NCBI GenBank assembly: GCA_934102255.1
Contig: CAKOSN010000004.1
Location: forward strand, 31,846 to 95,845
Reading direction: 5' to 3'
Origin: an uncultured Bacilli bacterium
Lineage (GTDB): Bacteria > Bacillota_I > Bacilli_A > RF39 > UBA660
DNA: 64,000 bases
Each line of letters starts with the position of its first letter. Position 1 is the first letter of the stretch. This document shows positions 1 through 8,344 of the stretch, piece by piece. The translations under genes and the position numbers were made by a program. The notes under the pieces are model-generated. The model saw only the letters and a list, made by a program, of their open reading frames with translations. It was not told the DNA's origin and made no database searches.

Positions 1-719
1 GGAAATTTATTGACTCAGCTAAAGGTAAAGGTGTCCATGTTGAATGGTGGGCAATGAAAAATAAAAACAATAATAAAGTAATTAGTTTTGAAGAATATAA
101 TAAATTAATACAAGAAAATCCAGAAAAAGAAAAAGAATATAAAATTAGTAAAATGAGTTATATTGTTTTTAATGGGGATTTAATTGATGGATTAGTTAAT
201 GACAAAGTAGAACAAAAACAAGAAATTATTAGTAATGATTATATTCAAAATATTATTAATAATATTGGTGTAGGATACAAAGAAGAAGGCGAAGAAGCTT
301 ATTATAGTCCATACGAAGATACTGTTGTTTTACCACCATCAAACAGTTTTAAAACGAACAATTCTTATTATGCTACACAGCTTCATGAATTAGCTCACTC
401 AACAGGGCATGAGTCTAGGTTGTCGAGGAATCTTAAAAATAAATTTGGAACAGAAGAGTATGCAAAAGAAGAATTAAGAGCAGAAATTAGTTCTTCTTTT
501 TTAATGCAAAAATTTCATTTAGAGGAAGATAAAAGACATTTGGATAATCATAAGAGTTATGTTAAAAATTGGTTGGAACTATTAAAAAATAGTCCACAAG
601 AATTGTTTAATGCAATAACTGATGCAAATAAAATTGTTGATTATTTAGATGATAATAGTGTTAAAAAGGATAAATTTATAACGAATGAATTAGAACAAGA
701 AATGGAGATGGAAATTTAG
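1..719 (+). CDS. ArdC-type antirestriction protein, C-terminal part (5' end outside window)
   Basis: The reading frame is open from the left window edge, so the gene begins upstream; the ATG at 54 is internal. The C-terminal region carries a zincin signature HELAHSTGH (nt 382-408) with a downstream acidic KEELRAEI helix, and before it a VFNGDLIDGL stretch that matches the linker between the ssDNA-binding and metallopeptidase domains of ArdC-like proteins. These proteins are carried by conjugative and mobilizable elements and protect incoming DNA from host restriction. It heads a run of closely packed element genes and overlaps the next start codon. Family assignment is good; the protease activity is inferred from the motif only. 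Confidence 0.8.
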   Translation, partial: KFIDSAKGKGVHVEWWAMKNKNNNKVISFEEYNKLIQENPEKEKEYKISKMSYIVFNGDLIDGLVNDKVEQKQEIISNDYIQNIINNIGVGYKEEGEEAYYSPYEDTVVLPPSNSFKTNNSYYATQLHELAHSTGHESRLSRNLKNKFGTEEYAKEELRAEISSSFLMQKFHLEEDKRHLDNHKSYVKNWLELLKNSPQELFNAITDANKIVDYLDDNSVKKDKFITNELEQEMEMEI

Positions 720-1087
720 TGAAAAATTTTAAAAATATATGTTTAGAACTAGATGATTTTTTTGAAAAAAACAAGGATGATATAAGTGTAAATCAATATC
801 AAAGTTATTTAGGATTAAAAGAAGCAATAGGAACTAAATTTAATGAACTATCTTCTGATGAAATTAAATTTTTTACATCTTTATGTATTGAAAAAAGTGG
901 GGATAGAATTGACATTTATGATTATTCAGCTGCAATAGCAACAGCAATTTATATAGATGATGTTATTACATTAGATGAATTAGAAAAAATTTCTAGCGAC
1001 TATATAATTGAGTGTTATGAAGATGATAGAATTTATAGGATAGGTGATTATGAGGAGGAATTAGAAATTGAATATGATAATATCTGA
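719..1087 (+). CDS. small acidic protein, element-borne paralogue 1 of 3
   Basis: A 122-residue acidic protein of unknown function. Its GTG start overlaps the TAG stop of the ArdC-like gene and is preceded by a GGAGATGG ribosome site, so the two are translationally coupled. It resembles the next two proteins in length and pattern: an early YLGL-type motif, a DEIKFF helix, a cysteine and SG pair, an alanine-rich helix ending in IY, then TLDELE and a final acidic helix. No domain is recognised. It probably works with the element's transfer or maintenance functions, by position only. Confidence 0.7.
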   Translation: MKNFKNICLELDDFFEKNKDDISVNQYQSYLGLKEAIGTKFNELSSDEIKFFTSLCIEKSGDRIDIYDYSAAIATAIYIDDVITLDELEKISSDYIIECYEDDRIYRIGDYEEELEIEYDNI

Positions 1088-1418
1088 TTATAAAAAAATT
1101 AAAGAGTTTTGTGAATCATTTGAAAATTTTAATATATATAATTATCTATATTATATAGGATTAACGAATGTTAAAGAGGATATTTCAAATGAAGATTTAA
1201 CAATGTTGATTGAAAAATGTAATGCTCTCAGTGGCGAGTATACAGATCCAATTGAAGTAGGACAATCACTTGCAAATGAGATATATGAGGAAAAAAATGT
1301 GTCGATAGATGATATAAAAATGTTGACGATAGATGAATTTTATAATTGGTATAATAATGGAAGAGAAATAGGGAATTCTCTTGAAATTTCTTCTTTAGAC
1401 GAAAGAGAGGTTGATTAA
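1068..1418 (+). CDS. small acidic protein, element-borne paralogue 2 of 3
   Basis: A protein of about 116 residues of unknown function that overlaps the end of the preceding gene. A GAGGAGGAA ribosome site at 1052-1060 sits 7-9 nt before a TTG at 1068; the ATG at 1074 is a less well spaced alternative. It shares with its neighbours a YIGL motif, an NEDLTMLIEKC helix, SGE, a DP turn followed by a helix ending in IYEE, then SIDDIKMLT and an aromatic tail. This supports a tandem duplication origin. Confidence 0.65.
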   Translation: MNMIISDYKKIKEFCESFENFNIYNYLYYIGLTNVKEDISNEDLTMLIEKCNALSGEYTDPIEVGQSLANEIYEEKNVSIDDIKMLTIDEFYNWYNNGREIGNSLEISSLDEREVD

Positions 1419-1419
1419 T

Positions 1420-1749
1420 TTGGATATATTTTTAATATATAAAACAATGCCAGAAATTCATAAAAATAATTTAAAATCTTATTATATACTTCAAGGAATA
1501 TATGATTGTTTTCCAAGTATCAGTGATGAAGATGCAAGATTTATTTATGACATTTCACTAAAAATTAAAAATGAAAATATAAATCCTTATTCTATTTCTC
1601 ATTACTTAACGGATCATTATACAAGAGGAAATCTAACAAAAAAAGATTTGGAAACAGCAACTTCAAACGAAATTTCTGAGGCAGTTTTTTATGATAGTTT
1701 AGACTATTTTTCATCATTAGAAGTTGATGAAAATGAAAAATATTATTAA
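1420..1749 (+). CDS. small acidic protein, element-borne paralogue 3 of 3
   Basis: A protein of about 109 residues with unknown function. The TTG at 1420 is preferred to the one at 1411 because the GAGAGG ribosome site (1405-1410) abuts the earlier codon but lies 9 nt from this one. It follows the family pattern with YILQGIYDCFPSISDEDARF, a NPYSISHYL helix and TKKDLETATSNEI. It closes the run of three; a noncoding stretch with inverted repeats follows. Confidence 0.6.
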   Translation: MDIFLIYKTMPEIHKNNLKSYYILQGIYDCFPSISDEDARFIYDISLKIKNENINPYSISHYLTDHYTRGNLTKKDLETATSNEISEAVFYDSLDYFSSLEVDENEKYY

Positions 1750-1799
1750 TGATTTTTGAAAAAAATCTACTAACTGTCAGCGACTATTTAGTGGGTTTT

Positions 1800-1845
1800 A
1801 GGGATATTCCCTAACAAGCTTAGGGGTGTGTCAACACCATGCTTG
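1800..1845 (+). other. candidate oriT: overlapping inverted repeats
   Basis: Three inverted repeats are packed together: AGGGATATTCCCT at 1800-1812, CCCTAA-N5-TTAGGG at 1809-1825, and GGTGT-gtca-ACACC at 1825-1838, the last flanked by CAAGC (1815-1819) and GCTTG (1841-1845). The site lies in the gap before the HTH, MobC-like and relaxase genes, where an origin of transfer is often found. The nic site is not identified; a binding site for the 1906-2457 protein is the main alternative. Confidence 0.45.
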
Positions 1846-1905
1846 ATATATTATACAAGACTACTAAGTAACCTCACTTCTGAATATAAAAGAAAGGAGT
1901 TAAAA

Positions 1906-2457
1906 ATGGAATTTAAATCAATGGAGAAGTGGCGTGTTCAACAGAGGTTTAATTTAACTGATGAACAATTTGATAATGTAGTTAAGAAGATAAAAAGAAG
2001 GCATCCGTTAGAAAGTTGGATTCACAGAAGAACTGCTTCTAATAGTGAGAAAGTTGTGTATATAAAATTAGAATGTGTGGAATGGCTAAGTGATGTATTT
2101 TTTAATAAAAAATATTATTTAGATGCTGATATTGAATTTTTTCAAAAACAAATTCAAAGATTGGAAAAGGAATTAAATATTGCACATCATGAATTTAGTT
2201 ATCAAGATATTTCATTGTATGATTTAAGAGATTACTTTGGAAAAACAAAAAATACAATTGGTGTTGCTATTAATAGAATGGAAAAAAGAAATTCAATATC
2301 TTATAAATATATAAAGAATGGAAAGGTTATGATTTCAAAGGAAGGAGTTAAGTGGCTAACTGAAAATTATTTTCGTAAAGTATATTTAAAAGAATTAGAG
2401 TTATATAAATTAAGTCTTCAGAAAGTGAAAAAGAAAATGTATGAACAATCAAAATGA
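1906..2457 (+). CDS. putative DNA-binding protein with two related segments
   Basis: A 183-residue basic protein. The ATG at 1906 follows a clear AGAAAGGAGTT ribosome site; an upstream in-frame extension would run through the candidate oriT. It has an internal duplication: residues about 45-80 (VYIKLECVEWLSDVFF) resemble residues about 145-175 (VMISKEGVKWLTENYF), each preceded by a possible winged-helix segment, the second with a DLRDYFGKTKNTIGVAINR helix pair. It overlaps the MobC-like gene by 17 nt, suggesting a relaxosome or plasmid-type control function. No family is recognised with certainty. Confidence 0.55.
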   Translation: MEFKSMEKWRVQQRFNLTDEQFDNVVKKIKRRHPLESWIHRRTASNSEKVVYIKLECVEWLSDVFFNKKYYLDADIEFFQKQIQRLEKELNIAHHEFSYQDISLYDLRDYFGKTKNTIGVAINRMEKRNSISYKYIKNGKVMISKEGVKWLTENYFRKVYLKELELYKLSLQKVKKKMYEQSK

Positions 2458-3241
2458 AAGATATAGTAAATTAAGAAGACAAAAAATTAATGTTATGCTT
2501 AACGAAGAAGAAAGAAGAATCATAACCGAAAAAGCTATCAAGTATGGATATGGAGATTGTTTAGCTGAATATATTAGAGCAGCATGTATTTATGAAAATA
2601 TTTATATTGAAGATATAGAAGGAAAAAATGAGATTTGTAATTATATAAGTGATTTTATTCAAACACTTAGAGAAATTTTATATGAACAAAAAGCTATTCT
2701 AAAAAATGTTTTGATTTCATCTCAAGCAGTAGAAAATATTAGTAATCAAAATAATCAAATAATTGAAATGATAGATATATTGTCTAGTTTAATTGTTGCA
2801 GTTTTATCAGTTAACACTGAAAAGAAAATTCAACAAAGAATGAGCTTGATTGAGAAGTATTCTCCAGATGAAAACTTTTTAAGAAGAGTAATTAAAAAGG
2901 ATAAAAGTATTTATTTAGTAAGACCTTCAAATTTACAAGTTCCAAACATAAAAAATAAGTATATAGTTTATTTAAAAAATAGTTATGTTGATTTTGATTT
3001 GGATAACTTAAACATGAATGTGTTTGAAGAACAAGTAAATGCTTTTCGTGATGTAGCAATGAAGAAGAAGGCATTGTTATCTTTTTATAGAGAAAATAAT
3101 AAATTAGAATGTTCAATAGTAATTGGATATGATGATTTAGAATCAGCAAGAAGATGTGCAAGTGAGATTAAATCAAATGTGTATTGTTATAATAATGAAA
3201 AATATGAATGGACTGGTGATATTTATTCCAGCAACAGCTAG
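2441..3241 (+). CDS. MobC-like mobilization accessory protein
   Basis: A 266-residue protein whose first 60 residues fit the MobC/ribbon-helix-helix type (RRQKINVMLNEEERRIITEKA, then a YIRAACIYE helix). Such proteins help the relaxase bind and melt oriT. It lies immediately before the relaxase and overlaps both neighbours. It is much longer than the usual 110-130 residue MobC; residues about 70-130 are helical and the last 120 residues form an extra domain I do not recognise, rich in YVDFDLDNL and CSIVIGYDD type strands. Confidence 0.65.
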   Translation: MNNQNERYSKLRRQKINVMLNEEERRIITEKAIKYGYGDCLAEYIRAACIYENIYIEDIEGKNEICNYISDFIQTLREILYEQKAILKNVLISSQAVENISNQNNQIIEMIDILSSLIVAVLSVNTEKKIQQRMSLIEKYSPDENFLRRVIKKDKSIYLVRPSNLQVPNIKNKYIVYLKNSYVDFDLDNLNMNVFEEQVNAFRDVAMKKKALLSFYRENNKLECSIVIGYDDLESARRCASEIKSNVYCYNNEKYEWTGDIYSSNS

Positions 3242-4904
3242 ATGGGCAGTTCACGGAGTTCAGGGGAGAATCAAATGTATTGATTATATTAAGAATCCAG
3301 AAAAGACTATGGGTGGTAAGTTGGTTACAGGTATAAATTGTTCGGCTGAATTAGCTCCCTATGATATGTTAAGAAATTGTCAAAAATTTAATATAGAAGA
3401 GGACAATGATAGTAGAACTTGTTATCATGCTTATCAATCATTTGATCCAAAAGAAAAAAATTTAACTCCTGAAGAAGTGCATCAGATGGGTATAGAACTT
3501 GCAAAAAAATTATATCCAGATTTTCAAGTAGTAGTCTGCACCCATGTTGACCATTTACATTTGCATAATCACTTTTGCATATCAGCCGTAAATCTAAAAG
3601 GTAGAAAATTGGAAGACAGATTATCAAATCCTGTTGAGGGGTTATATGGATTAAGAGATGTAAGTGATCAAATTGCCTTAGAGCATGGACTTCATATAAT
3701 TGAAGATGCCCCTAAGATTGGTCATTACCATAAGAATAAATATTTATACGACATTGCTAATAAATCATGGAGAAAGCAGATTGCAGAAATGATTGATACA
3801 TTAAAAGATAAATGCTATTCTTTTGATGAGTTATTAGAGCAACTTGCTTTAGAAGGATACTTAATTAAGCATGGTAAAAACATTCGTGTAAAACCTTACG
3901 GAAAAGAAAGATATGTAACAATGAAAATATTAGGTGATGATTACAGTGAAGAAGCTTTGAAACTATTTTTTAGAGAAAAAAGAAGAAACCAAAAAGTTAT
4001 TAATTTTGAAGAATATAAGTTAAATGTCAATGATAGCGAAATTTTAAATATATATGACCAATTAGCAAGATTGTCCAAACATTCAGTTTTATATACTATG
4101 CAGAATTTGGATTCTAATTCAGATTATTATAAATATTACAATTCTCGTTATTTAGAAGTAAAGCGTTATCATCAATTAGTAGATACTATTAACTTTTTAA
4201 ATAACCACGAAATATATAACTATAATTCATTAGAAAATCAAATTAGAGAAATAAAAAATGATATTAAACAAAAAGAGGAAGAATATCAATCATTACTATC
4301 TAAACATGAAACATTACAACTTAGGATTCCATTATGCAATTTATATATAAAATATTTGGATGATTATAATGGATATTTAGAACAACAAGATATTTATCCA
4401 TCTGGTGCTGAATTGCCTAATGAAGTAAAAGCCTTTTTAGATATAAAATCAGAATTAAATGTTGAAACCCCAGAAGAGGTAGAGGAAATTATTTCAGAAG
4501 CAAATAGGATGAAAATAGATATGAACAAAAGATATGCTTATTTATCTTATTTAAAAAATAAAGCCAGTGAATTAGAAAAAATAAAAGGCATTTCATTAGA
4601 GAGTGAAAAGGGATATATTAAAAGTGTATCCATTAGCAAAAATATGATTGATGAACAACGCTCATCTTTAGATAAATATTGCATTCGTATTCCATATAGT
4701 GAATACTTTTTTTATGTTCCCAAAAAGAGTGTTGCGTGGATTAGTTATGATACCAGAGGAATTGTATATTTAGTAGATGATAAAGAATATGCTCTATATG
4801 ATCAATATGATAAAGAAATAGAAAGAGTCAATGGAGAAGAAATAGAAAAAATATCAAAAGATGAAAAACAAAAAGTAAATGAATATTATAAAGAAAAATA
4901 TTGA
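3204..4904 (+). CDS. relaxase, MobA/VirD2 type
   Basis: DNA relaxase that nicks oriT and pilots the strand during transfer. The N-terminal domain has a likely catalytic tyrosine at about residue 28 in YIKNPEKT and the metal-binding histidine motif HVDHLHLHNH (nt 3544-3573). The remainder is helical and charged, with coiled-coil-like stretches around residues 340-400. The ATG at 3204 (or the GTG at 3216) is the best start; an earlier ATG at 3156 would add a tail unlike relaxases. The start overlaps the MobC-like gene by 38 nt, so translation is coupled. No type IV coupling protein is visible, so the element may be mobilizable rather than self-transmissible, unless those genes lie left of the window. 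Confidence 0.85.
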   Translation: MNGLVIFIPATARWAVHGVQGRIKCIDYIKNPEKTMGGKLVTGINCSAELAPYDMLRNCQKFNIEEDNDSRTCYHAYQSFDPKEKNLTPEEVHQMGIELAKKLYPDFQVVVCTHVDHLHLHNHFCISAVNLKGRKLEDRLSNPVEGLYGLRDVSDQIALEHGLHIIEDAPKIGHYHKNKYLYDIANKSWRKQIAEMIDTLKDKCYSFDELLEQLALEGYLIKHGKNIRVKPYGKERYVTMKILGDDYSEEALKLFFREKRRNQKVINFEEYKLNVNDSEILNIYDQLARLSKHSVLYTMQNLDSNSDYYKYYNSRYLEVKRYHQLVDTINFLNNHEIYNYNSLENQIREIKNDIKQKEEEYQSLLSKHETLQLRIPLCNLYIKYLDDYNGYLEQQDIYPSGAELPNEVKAFLDIKSELNVETPEEVEEIISEANRMKIDMNKRYAYLSYLKNKASELEKIKGISLESEKGYIKSVSISKNMIDEQRSSLDKYCIRIPYSEYFFYVPKKSVAWISYDTRGIVYLVDDKEYALYDQYDKEIERVNGEEIEKISKDEKQKVNEYYKEKY

Positions 4905-4926
4905 TAAAAAAGAAAAGGAGAAAACA

Positions 4927-5202
4927 ATGAATATAGAAAAAATAAAAGATCATATAAAATATTTAAGAGAGGATAAATATAATACAGAATTTTATGTTGC
5001 TTTATTAGCTTATGATATTTTTGAATTTGATGAAAAAGAGATAACAGAAGAGATAATAAATAAGATATTTGAAATAGAAGATAGATATGATTCCATATAT
5101 AATGAGGAACTTCGTGATGAACTGAGGAGAGAAATAGAAGAAAATCAAGAAATAGAACTAGAAGAGAAAATAGAAAAGATGGAGGAATTTTATGATAGAT
5201 GA
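4927..5202 (+). CDS. small acidic protein, unknown
   Basis: A 91-residue, highly charged helical protein of unknown function. The ATG at 4927 follows AAAAGGAGAAAACA, a good ribosome site, 22 nt after the relaxase stop. It is rich in Glu/Lys/Ile and overlaps the next small gene, so it belongs to the mobilization operon. Confidence 0.55.
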   Translation: MNIEKIKDHIKYLREDKYNTEFYVALLAYDIFEFDEKEITEEIINKIFEIEDRYDSIYNEELRDELRREIEENQEIELEEKIEKMEEFYDR

Positions 5203-5383
5203 AAAAGATGAAATTCAATTATATTATTTAATTTGTGATATTTCTAAAATATGTAAAAAATATTTTTATAATAGAAAATATTTACCACAAGATGCATGGT
5301 CAACTGAAACAGTAGTTAAATCAATTTATCAAAAGTCAAAAGTATTAAATAAAAAATATGATGAAATTAAAAAATGTAAATAA
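5192..5383 (+). CDS. small protein, unknown
   Basis: A 63-residue protein with Cys and Tyr/Lys-rich sequence. The ATG at 5192 overlaps the previous gene by 11 nt and has the ribosome site GGAGGAATTT. No family is recognised. It is the last gene of the mobilization run; a -10 element TATAAT at 5399-5404 starts the next unit. Confidence 0.5.
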   Translation: MIDEKDEIQLYYLICDISKICKKYFYNRKYLPQDAWSTETVVKSIYQKSKVLNKKYDEIKKCK

Positions 5384-5432
5384 AAATTAGTATATTAATA
5401 TAATGATTTTATTTTAAGAAAGAGGGAATAAT

Positions 5433-6107
5433 ATGAATCCACTATATGAATTAGATGTAAAAAAATTCAAAGAAAATTATGATTTAGGTGAATTTTGTAT
5501 GCTTGAGTATTTAAAAGATTATATTCCAAATGATTTAGAAGATTTATATACGGATGCCATGAATTATAATGAAATTTTTTGCAATGATTGGACTATCAAT
5601 AAGTTATTCGAAATGGGGAAAGAAGATAATTATTGGATAAGTAAAGCTAATAATTTTATAAAAAAATATAATGTTCCTAAAGAAGATTATGGAGAGCATC
5701 AAAAATATTTTGATAAGTATATTGAAATTAGAGATAAACTTCTTGACGAACTAGGATTAAGTCGTTATATAAGTGATGATTTATCTATTGATATGATTTC
5801 AACTACTGGATTACTTGAAGGAGAAATTGTTACTGAAATTAAAAGTATGAATTTAGTTAATTCTTATACAGTAGCAAGAGCTATTAGTTTTGGATATTGT
5901 GTTGAACTTCACTATAACGAAGGTGAATCTACGATTGAGTATGGATACAAGATTACTCATGATTATTGGGAAAGTGAAGTTGAAGAAATAACTTGGTTTA
6001 ACCTTGATATGAAAGATGATGAAATACTTAATAAATTATTTGAATTATATGATGAACATTTTGGAATAGAAAAAGAGCAAGAAAAAGATTTAGAAATAGA
6101 AATGTAA
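5433..6107 (+). CDS. element-borne protein of unknown function
   Basis: A 224-residue acidic protein (very rich in Asp/Glu/Tyr) with its own promoter and an AAAGAGGGAATAAT ribosome site. Nothing in it is recognised with confidence. Strong negative charge is a feature of DNA-mimic antirestriction or anti-defence proteins carried on such elements, so that is a possibility, but no ArdA hallmark sequence is apparent. The last residues EKEQEKDLEIEM resemble the acidic ELEQEMEMEI end of the ArdC-like protein. Confidence 0.5.
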   Translation: MNPLYELDVKKFKENYDLGEFCMLEYLKDYIPNDLEDLYTDAMNYNEIFCNDWTINKLFEMGKEDNYWISKANNFIKKYNVPKEDYGEHQKYFDKYIEIRDKLLDELGLSRYISDDLSIDMISTTGLLEGEIVTEIKSMNLVNSYTVARAISFGYCVELHYNEGESTIEYGYKITHDYWESEVEEITWFNLDMKDDEILNKLFELYDEHFGIEKEQEKDLEIEM

Positions 6108-6111
6108 CTTG

Positions 6112-6141
6112 TTGTAAATTTTTTCTGTTTTGTGGTATAAT
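6112..6141 (+). promoter_or_regulatory. promoter before 6164 gene
   Basis: TTGTAA at 6112-6117, an 18-nt spacer ending in TGG, and TATAAT at 6136-6141 make a good extended -10 promoter about 20 nt before the ribosome site AGGGGGA. Confidence 0.6.
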
Positions 6142-6163
6142 AGTCAGCCGATAGGGGGACTTT

Positions 6164-6460
6164 ATGAAAGATTATAAACAAATACTAAAAGAAGTAAACA
6201 ATACTATAACTAGCAATAAGATTTTTTCAAAACAAGATTTTGAAAAAATGAGTGATTATCTTTTTACTATGAAACAACCTTTAGTTTTTTCAGAACCAAA
6301 TTCTATTGAATATTATGTTTATTTTGCTATTCAAAATACTTCTCTATATTTAGATAAATGTAGAAATAAGAATATAAATTGGAATGTATCTTACCAGAAA
6401 TTAGGAAAAAAGATAACAAAATATTGGACTAAGGAGTACAAAAAGTTTAGTCTAGCATAG
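6164..6460 (+). CDS. small protein, unknown
   Basis: A 98-residue basic protein with a strong promoter and an AGGGGGAC ribosome site. It shows two or three helices and aromatic strands (YYVYFAIQN), no membrane segment and no recognised domain. A hairpin terminator at 6493-6517 separates it from the sortase. Confidence 0.55.
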   Translation: MKDYKQILKEVNNTITSNKIFSKQDFEKMSDYLFTMKQPLVFSEPNSIEYYVYFAIQNTSLYLDKCRNKNINWNVSYQKLGKKITKYWTKEYKKFSLA

Positions 6461-6492
6461 ATTGTTACTGGATTAGTATTTATGTATGGAAG

Positions 6493-6517
6493 CCACTTTA
6501 ATTATTAAGTGGTTTTT
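6493..6517 (+). terminator. Rho-independent terminator
   Basis: CCACTT and AAGTGG arms (6493-6498, 6507-6512) with an 8-nt loop, followed by five T residues. Confidence 0.65.
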
Positions 6518-6541
6518 ATTTGCATGAAAGGAAAGAATAAA

Positions 6542-7276
6542 ATGAAAAAACTAAAAATTTTTTTGTTATTGATATTATTGTCTTCTTTAATATATTGTGT
6601 TTTTGAAATATACCAAATATATAAAGAAGAAAAAAATACAGCAGATATAAAAGAAGAACTAATTGAATTAGTTGATATTCCTGAAAATATAGAAGAGGAA
6701 TCATCTTTTAGTGTAAATTTTTCAGAATTACAAAAAATTAATCCTGATATTGTGGGGTGGATTTTAATTGATGGAACTCAAATTAACTATCCAATTGTTC
6801 AAGGAAAAGATAATTCATATTACTTGAATCATTCTTATGATAAAAAATGGAGTGGCTTTGGTAGTATTTTTATGGATTATTCTTCATCAAAAAATTTTTC
6901 TGACTATAATACATTTATATATGGTCATCATACAAAAAATGGATCTATGTTTGGAGAAATATATAAATACATGAATAAGTCTTTTTATGATGAACATCCG
7001 ACTTTTAAATTATATACACCAGATGGAAATTACAATGTTAAAGTATTTAGTTCTTATGTTGCTGATACTGAATCCGATTCATATAATCAAAATTATTCTT
7101 CGTTGGAAGATTATAATGATTATTTGAATTATATAGTATCTAAAAGTAATTATAAAACGAATATAGAGGTTAATTATATTAAAGACAAAATAATAACTTT
7201 ATATTCGTGTTCGAGAGAAGGAAACTGGAATAAAAAATCAAGATATTTTATACATGGAATTCTTGAAAAATACTAG
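6542..7276 (+). CDS. srtB: class B sortase
   Basis: Membrane-anchored transpeptidase that attaches proteins to the cell wall. It has an N-terminal membrane anchor (residues about 4-24) and a sortase barrel with catalytic His near residue 127 (IYGHHTKNGSMF), Cys near 222 (TLYSCSREGNW) and Arg near 232 (KKSRYF); the GSMFGEIYKY segment is typical of class B. The ATG at 6542 after GAAAGGAAAGAATAAA is preferred. Class B sortases are frequent on Gram-positive conjugative elements, where they anchor an element-encoded surface protein; no obvious substrate with a sorting signal is visible here, so it probably lies to the left. Confidence 0.85.
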   Translation: MKKLKIFLLLILLSSLIYCVFEIYQIYKEEKNTADIKEELIELVDIPENIEEESSFSVNFSELQKINPDIVGWILIDGTQINYPIVQGKDNSYYLNHSYDKKWSGFGSIFMDYSSSKNFSDYNTFIYGHHTKNGSMFGEIYKYMNKSFYDEHPTFKLYTPDGNYNVKVFSSYVADTESDSYNQNYSSLEDYNDYLNYIVSKSNYKTNIEVNYIKDKIITLYSCSREGNWNKKSRYFIHGILEKY

Positions 7277-7305
7277 TAAAAACAATGATTTTTAAGGCAA
7301 AATAT

Positions 7306-7313
7306 GATATAAT
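7306..7313 (+). promoter_or_regulatory. extended -10 before the XRE gene
   Basis: TGA-TATAAT (TATAAT at 7308-7313) lies about 42 nt before the start codon at 7356. No good -35 is seen. Confidence 0.45.
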
Positions 7314-7355
7314 ATAATTAGTTAAAATTGCTTTTGCAGAAAGTGAGATGATTAT

Positions 7356-8069
7356 ATGTTAGAGGATTTAAGAAGAGAAAGAGAAGAACAAGGTTATACT
7401 TGTACAGATATAGGATCTATGTTTGGATTAAGTAAAAGTGGTTATAGACAAATAGAAGTTGGCAAAACAATTCTTTCTTATGAAAGAGCTGTTGAAATTG
7501 CAACATTATTAGGAAAGAAACCTGATGATATTTTTTTAAAGGATATAATTTTGATGAAAGGTGAAAACTTTAGATTTATTCAAGATGCTTCTGAAAAAAC
7601 ATTAGAATATATTAAACGAATTGAAAATATTAAATATGCTGACAGACTTGAAGTTTGTATAGATTTATTTAAAAAATGGAGCAATAAATCTATAAGTAAT
7701 GGTAAGGGAGTTGTTTTTAAACCATCTGCTATGGGGTTTGATGATTCACTAGGTACTGAAATATCTGATTTTTTATTCGTAATGTTAAACAATGATAGAA
7801 TAAAAAAGGCAGGTAAGTTAGTATTGACAAAAAATGATGATAGTATTTGCAATGATACAAGTAGAAAAATTATTGCTGACTTTAAAAAACTTGAATTTAC
7901 TGAACAAGTGGATGTTTTAACTGAATTGATTGTCAAATTAGATAACAAAACATTATTTATGGAGAAAACAGATTTTCCTAAATTTAGCAGGTTTATGACT
8001 GGTTATGATGTTGGAAATGAAATGAGAAATTTTAAAAAAGCATACATTCAAGTTAGTAATGAACAATAA
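7356..8069 (+). CDS. XRE-family regulator of the element
   Basis: A 237-residue protein with an N-terminal helix-turn-helix (residues about 4-60; LEDLRREREEQGYTCTDIG, then SKSGYRQIEVGK) of the Cro/CI type followed by a 170-residue domain I do not recognise. Regulators like this usually sit near the recombinase and control excision or transfer. It has its own promoter and is followed by a terminator, so it is a single-gene unit. Confidence 0.75.
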   Translation: MLEDLRREREEQGYTCTDIGSMFGLSKSGYRQIEVGKTILSYERAVEIATLLGKKPDDIFLKDIILMKGENFRFIQDASEKTLEYIKRIENIKYADRLEVCIDLFKKWSNKSISNGKGVVFKPSAMGFDDSLGTEISDFLFVMLNNDRIKKAGKLVLTKNDDSICNDTSRKIIADFKKLEFTEQVDVLTELIVKLDNKTLFMEKTDFPKFSRFMTGYDVGNEMRNFKKAYIQVSNEQ

Positions 8070-8106
8070 CTTTTAGCTATGACTAATTCTTTTTGGATTA
8101 ACTGAT

Positions 8107-8131
8107 GGATACATTTATGTATCCTTTTTTT
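8107..8131 (+). terminator. Rho-independent terminator
   Basis: GGATAC (8107-8112), a 6-nt loop, GTATCC (8119-8124) and seven T residues. It ends the XRE transcript. Confidence 0.8.
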
Positions 8132-8132
8132 G

Positions 8133-8315
8133 TCGTACCAAAAAGGAGAGATATTTATAGAAAATAAAACTTTAGAAAAAAAGAATTGCAATAATGTATT
8201 GGCGTATAGTATGAAGTTAGCATTATTAAATGAATTATTAAGATTAAATAAAATAACAGAGCAAGAATATTCATTGATTAGAGCAAAAATTAAATTGGAA
8301 CACAAAATCGTTTAA
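8133..8315 (+). CDS. small SHOCT-like protein before the recombinase
   Basis: An open frame of about 60 codons whose end, LNELLRLNKITEQEYSLIRA, has the short helical hairpin typical of SHOCT-like and excisionase-adjacent small proteins on Gram-positive elements. The start is unclear: the TTG at 8130 lies in the terminator T-tract, while the ribosome-like AAAAAGGAGAG at 8140-8150 points to a non-ATG codon near 8157 or a start further in, such as the ATG at about 8212. The listed start is only the approximate left limit of the frame. Confidence 0.4.
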   Translation, partial: SYQKGEIFIENKTLEKKNCNNVLAYSMKLALLNELLRLNKITEQEYSLIRAKIKLEHKIV

Positions 8316-8344
8316 TTTGATTCTAAAACTGCTCAAATGTGTGT

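Noticed and set aside
5433..6107. ArdA antirestriction protein
   Set aside because: Acidic and of plausible size, but none of the ArdA sequence blocks are visible; left as unknown.
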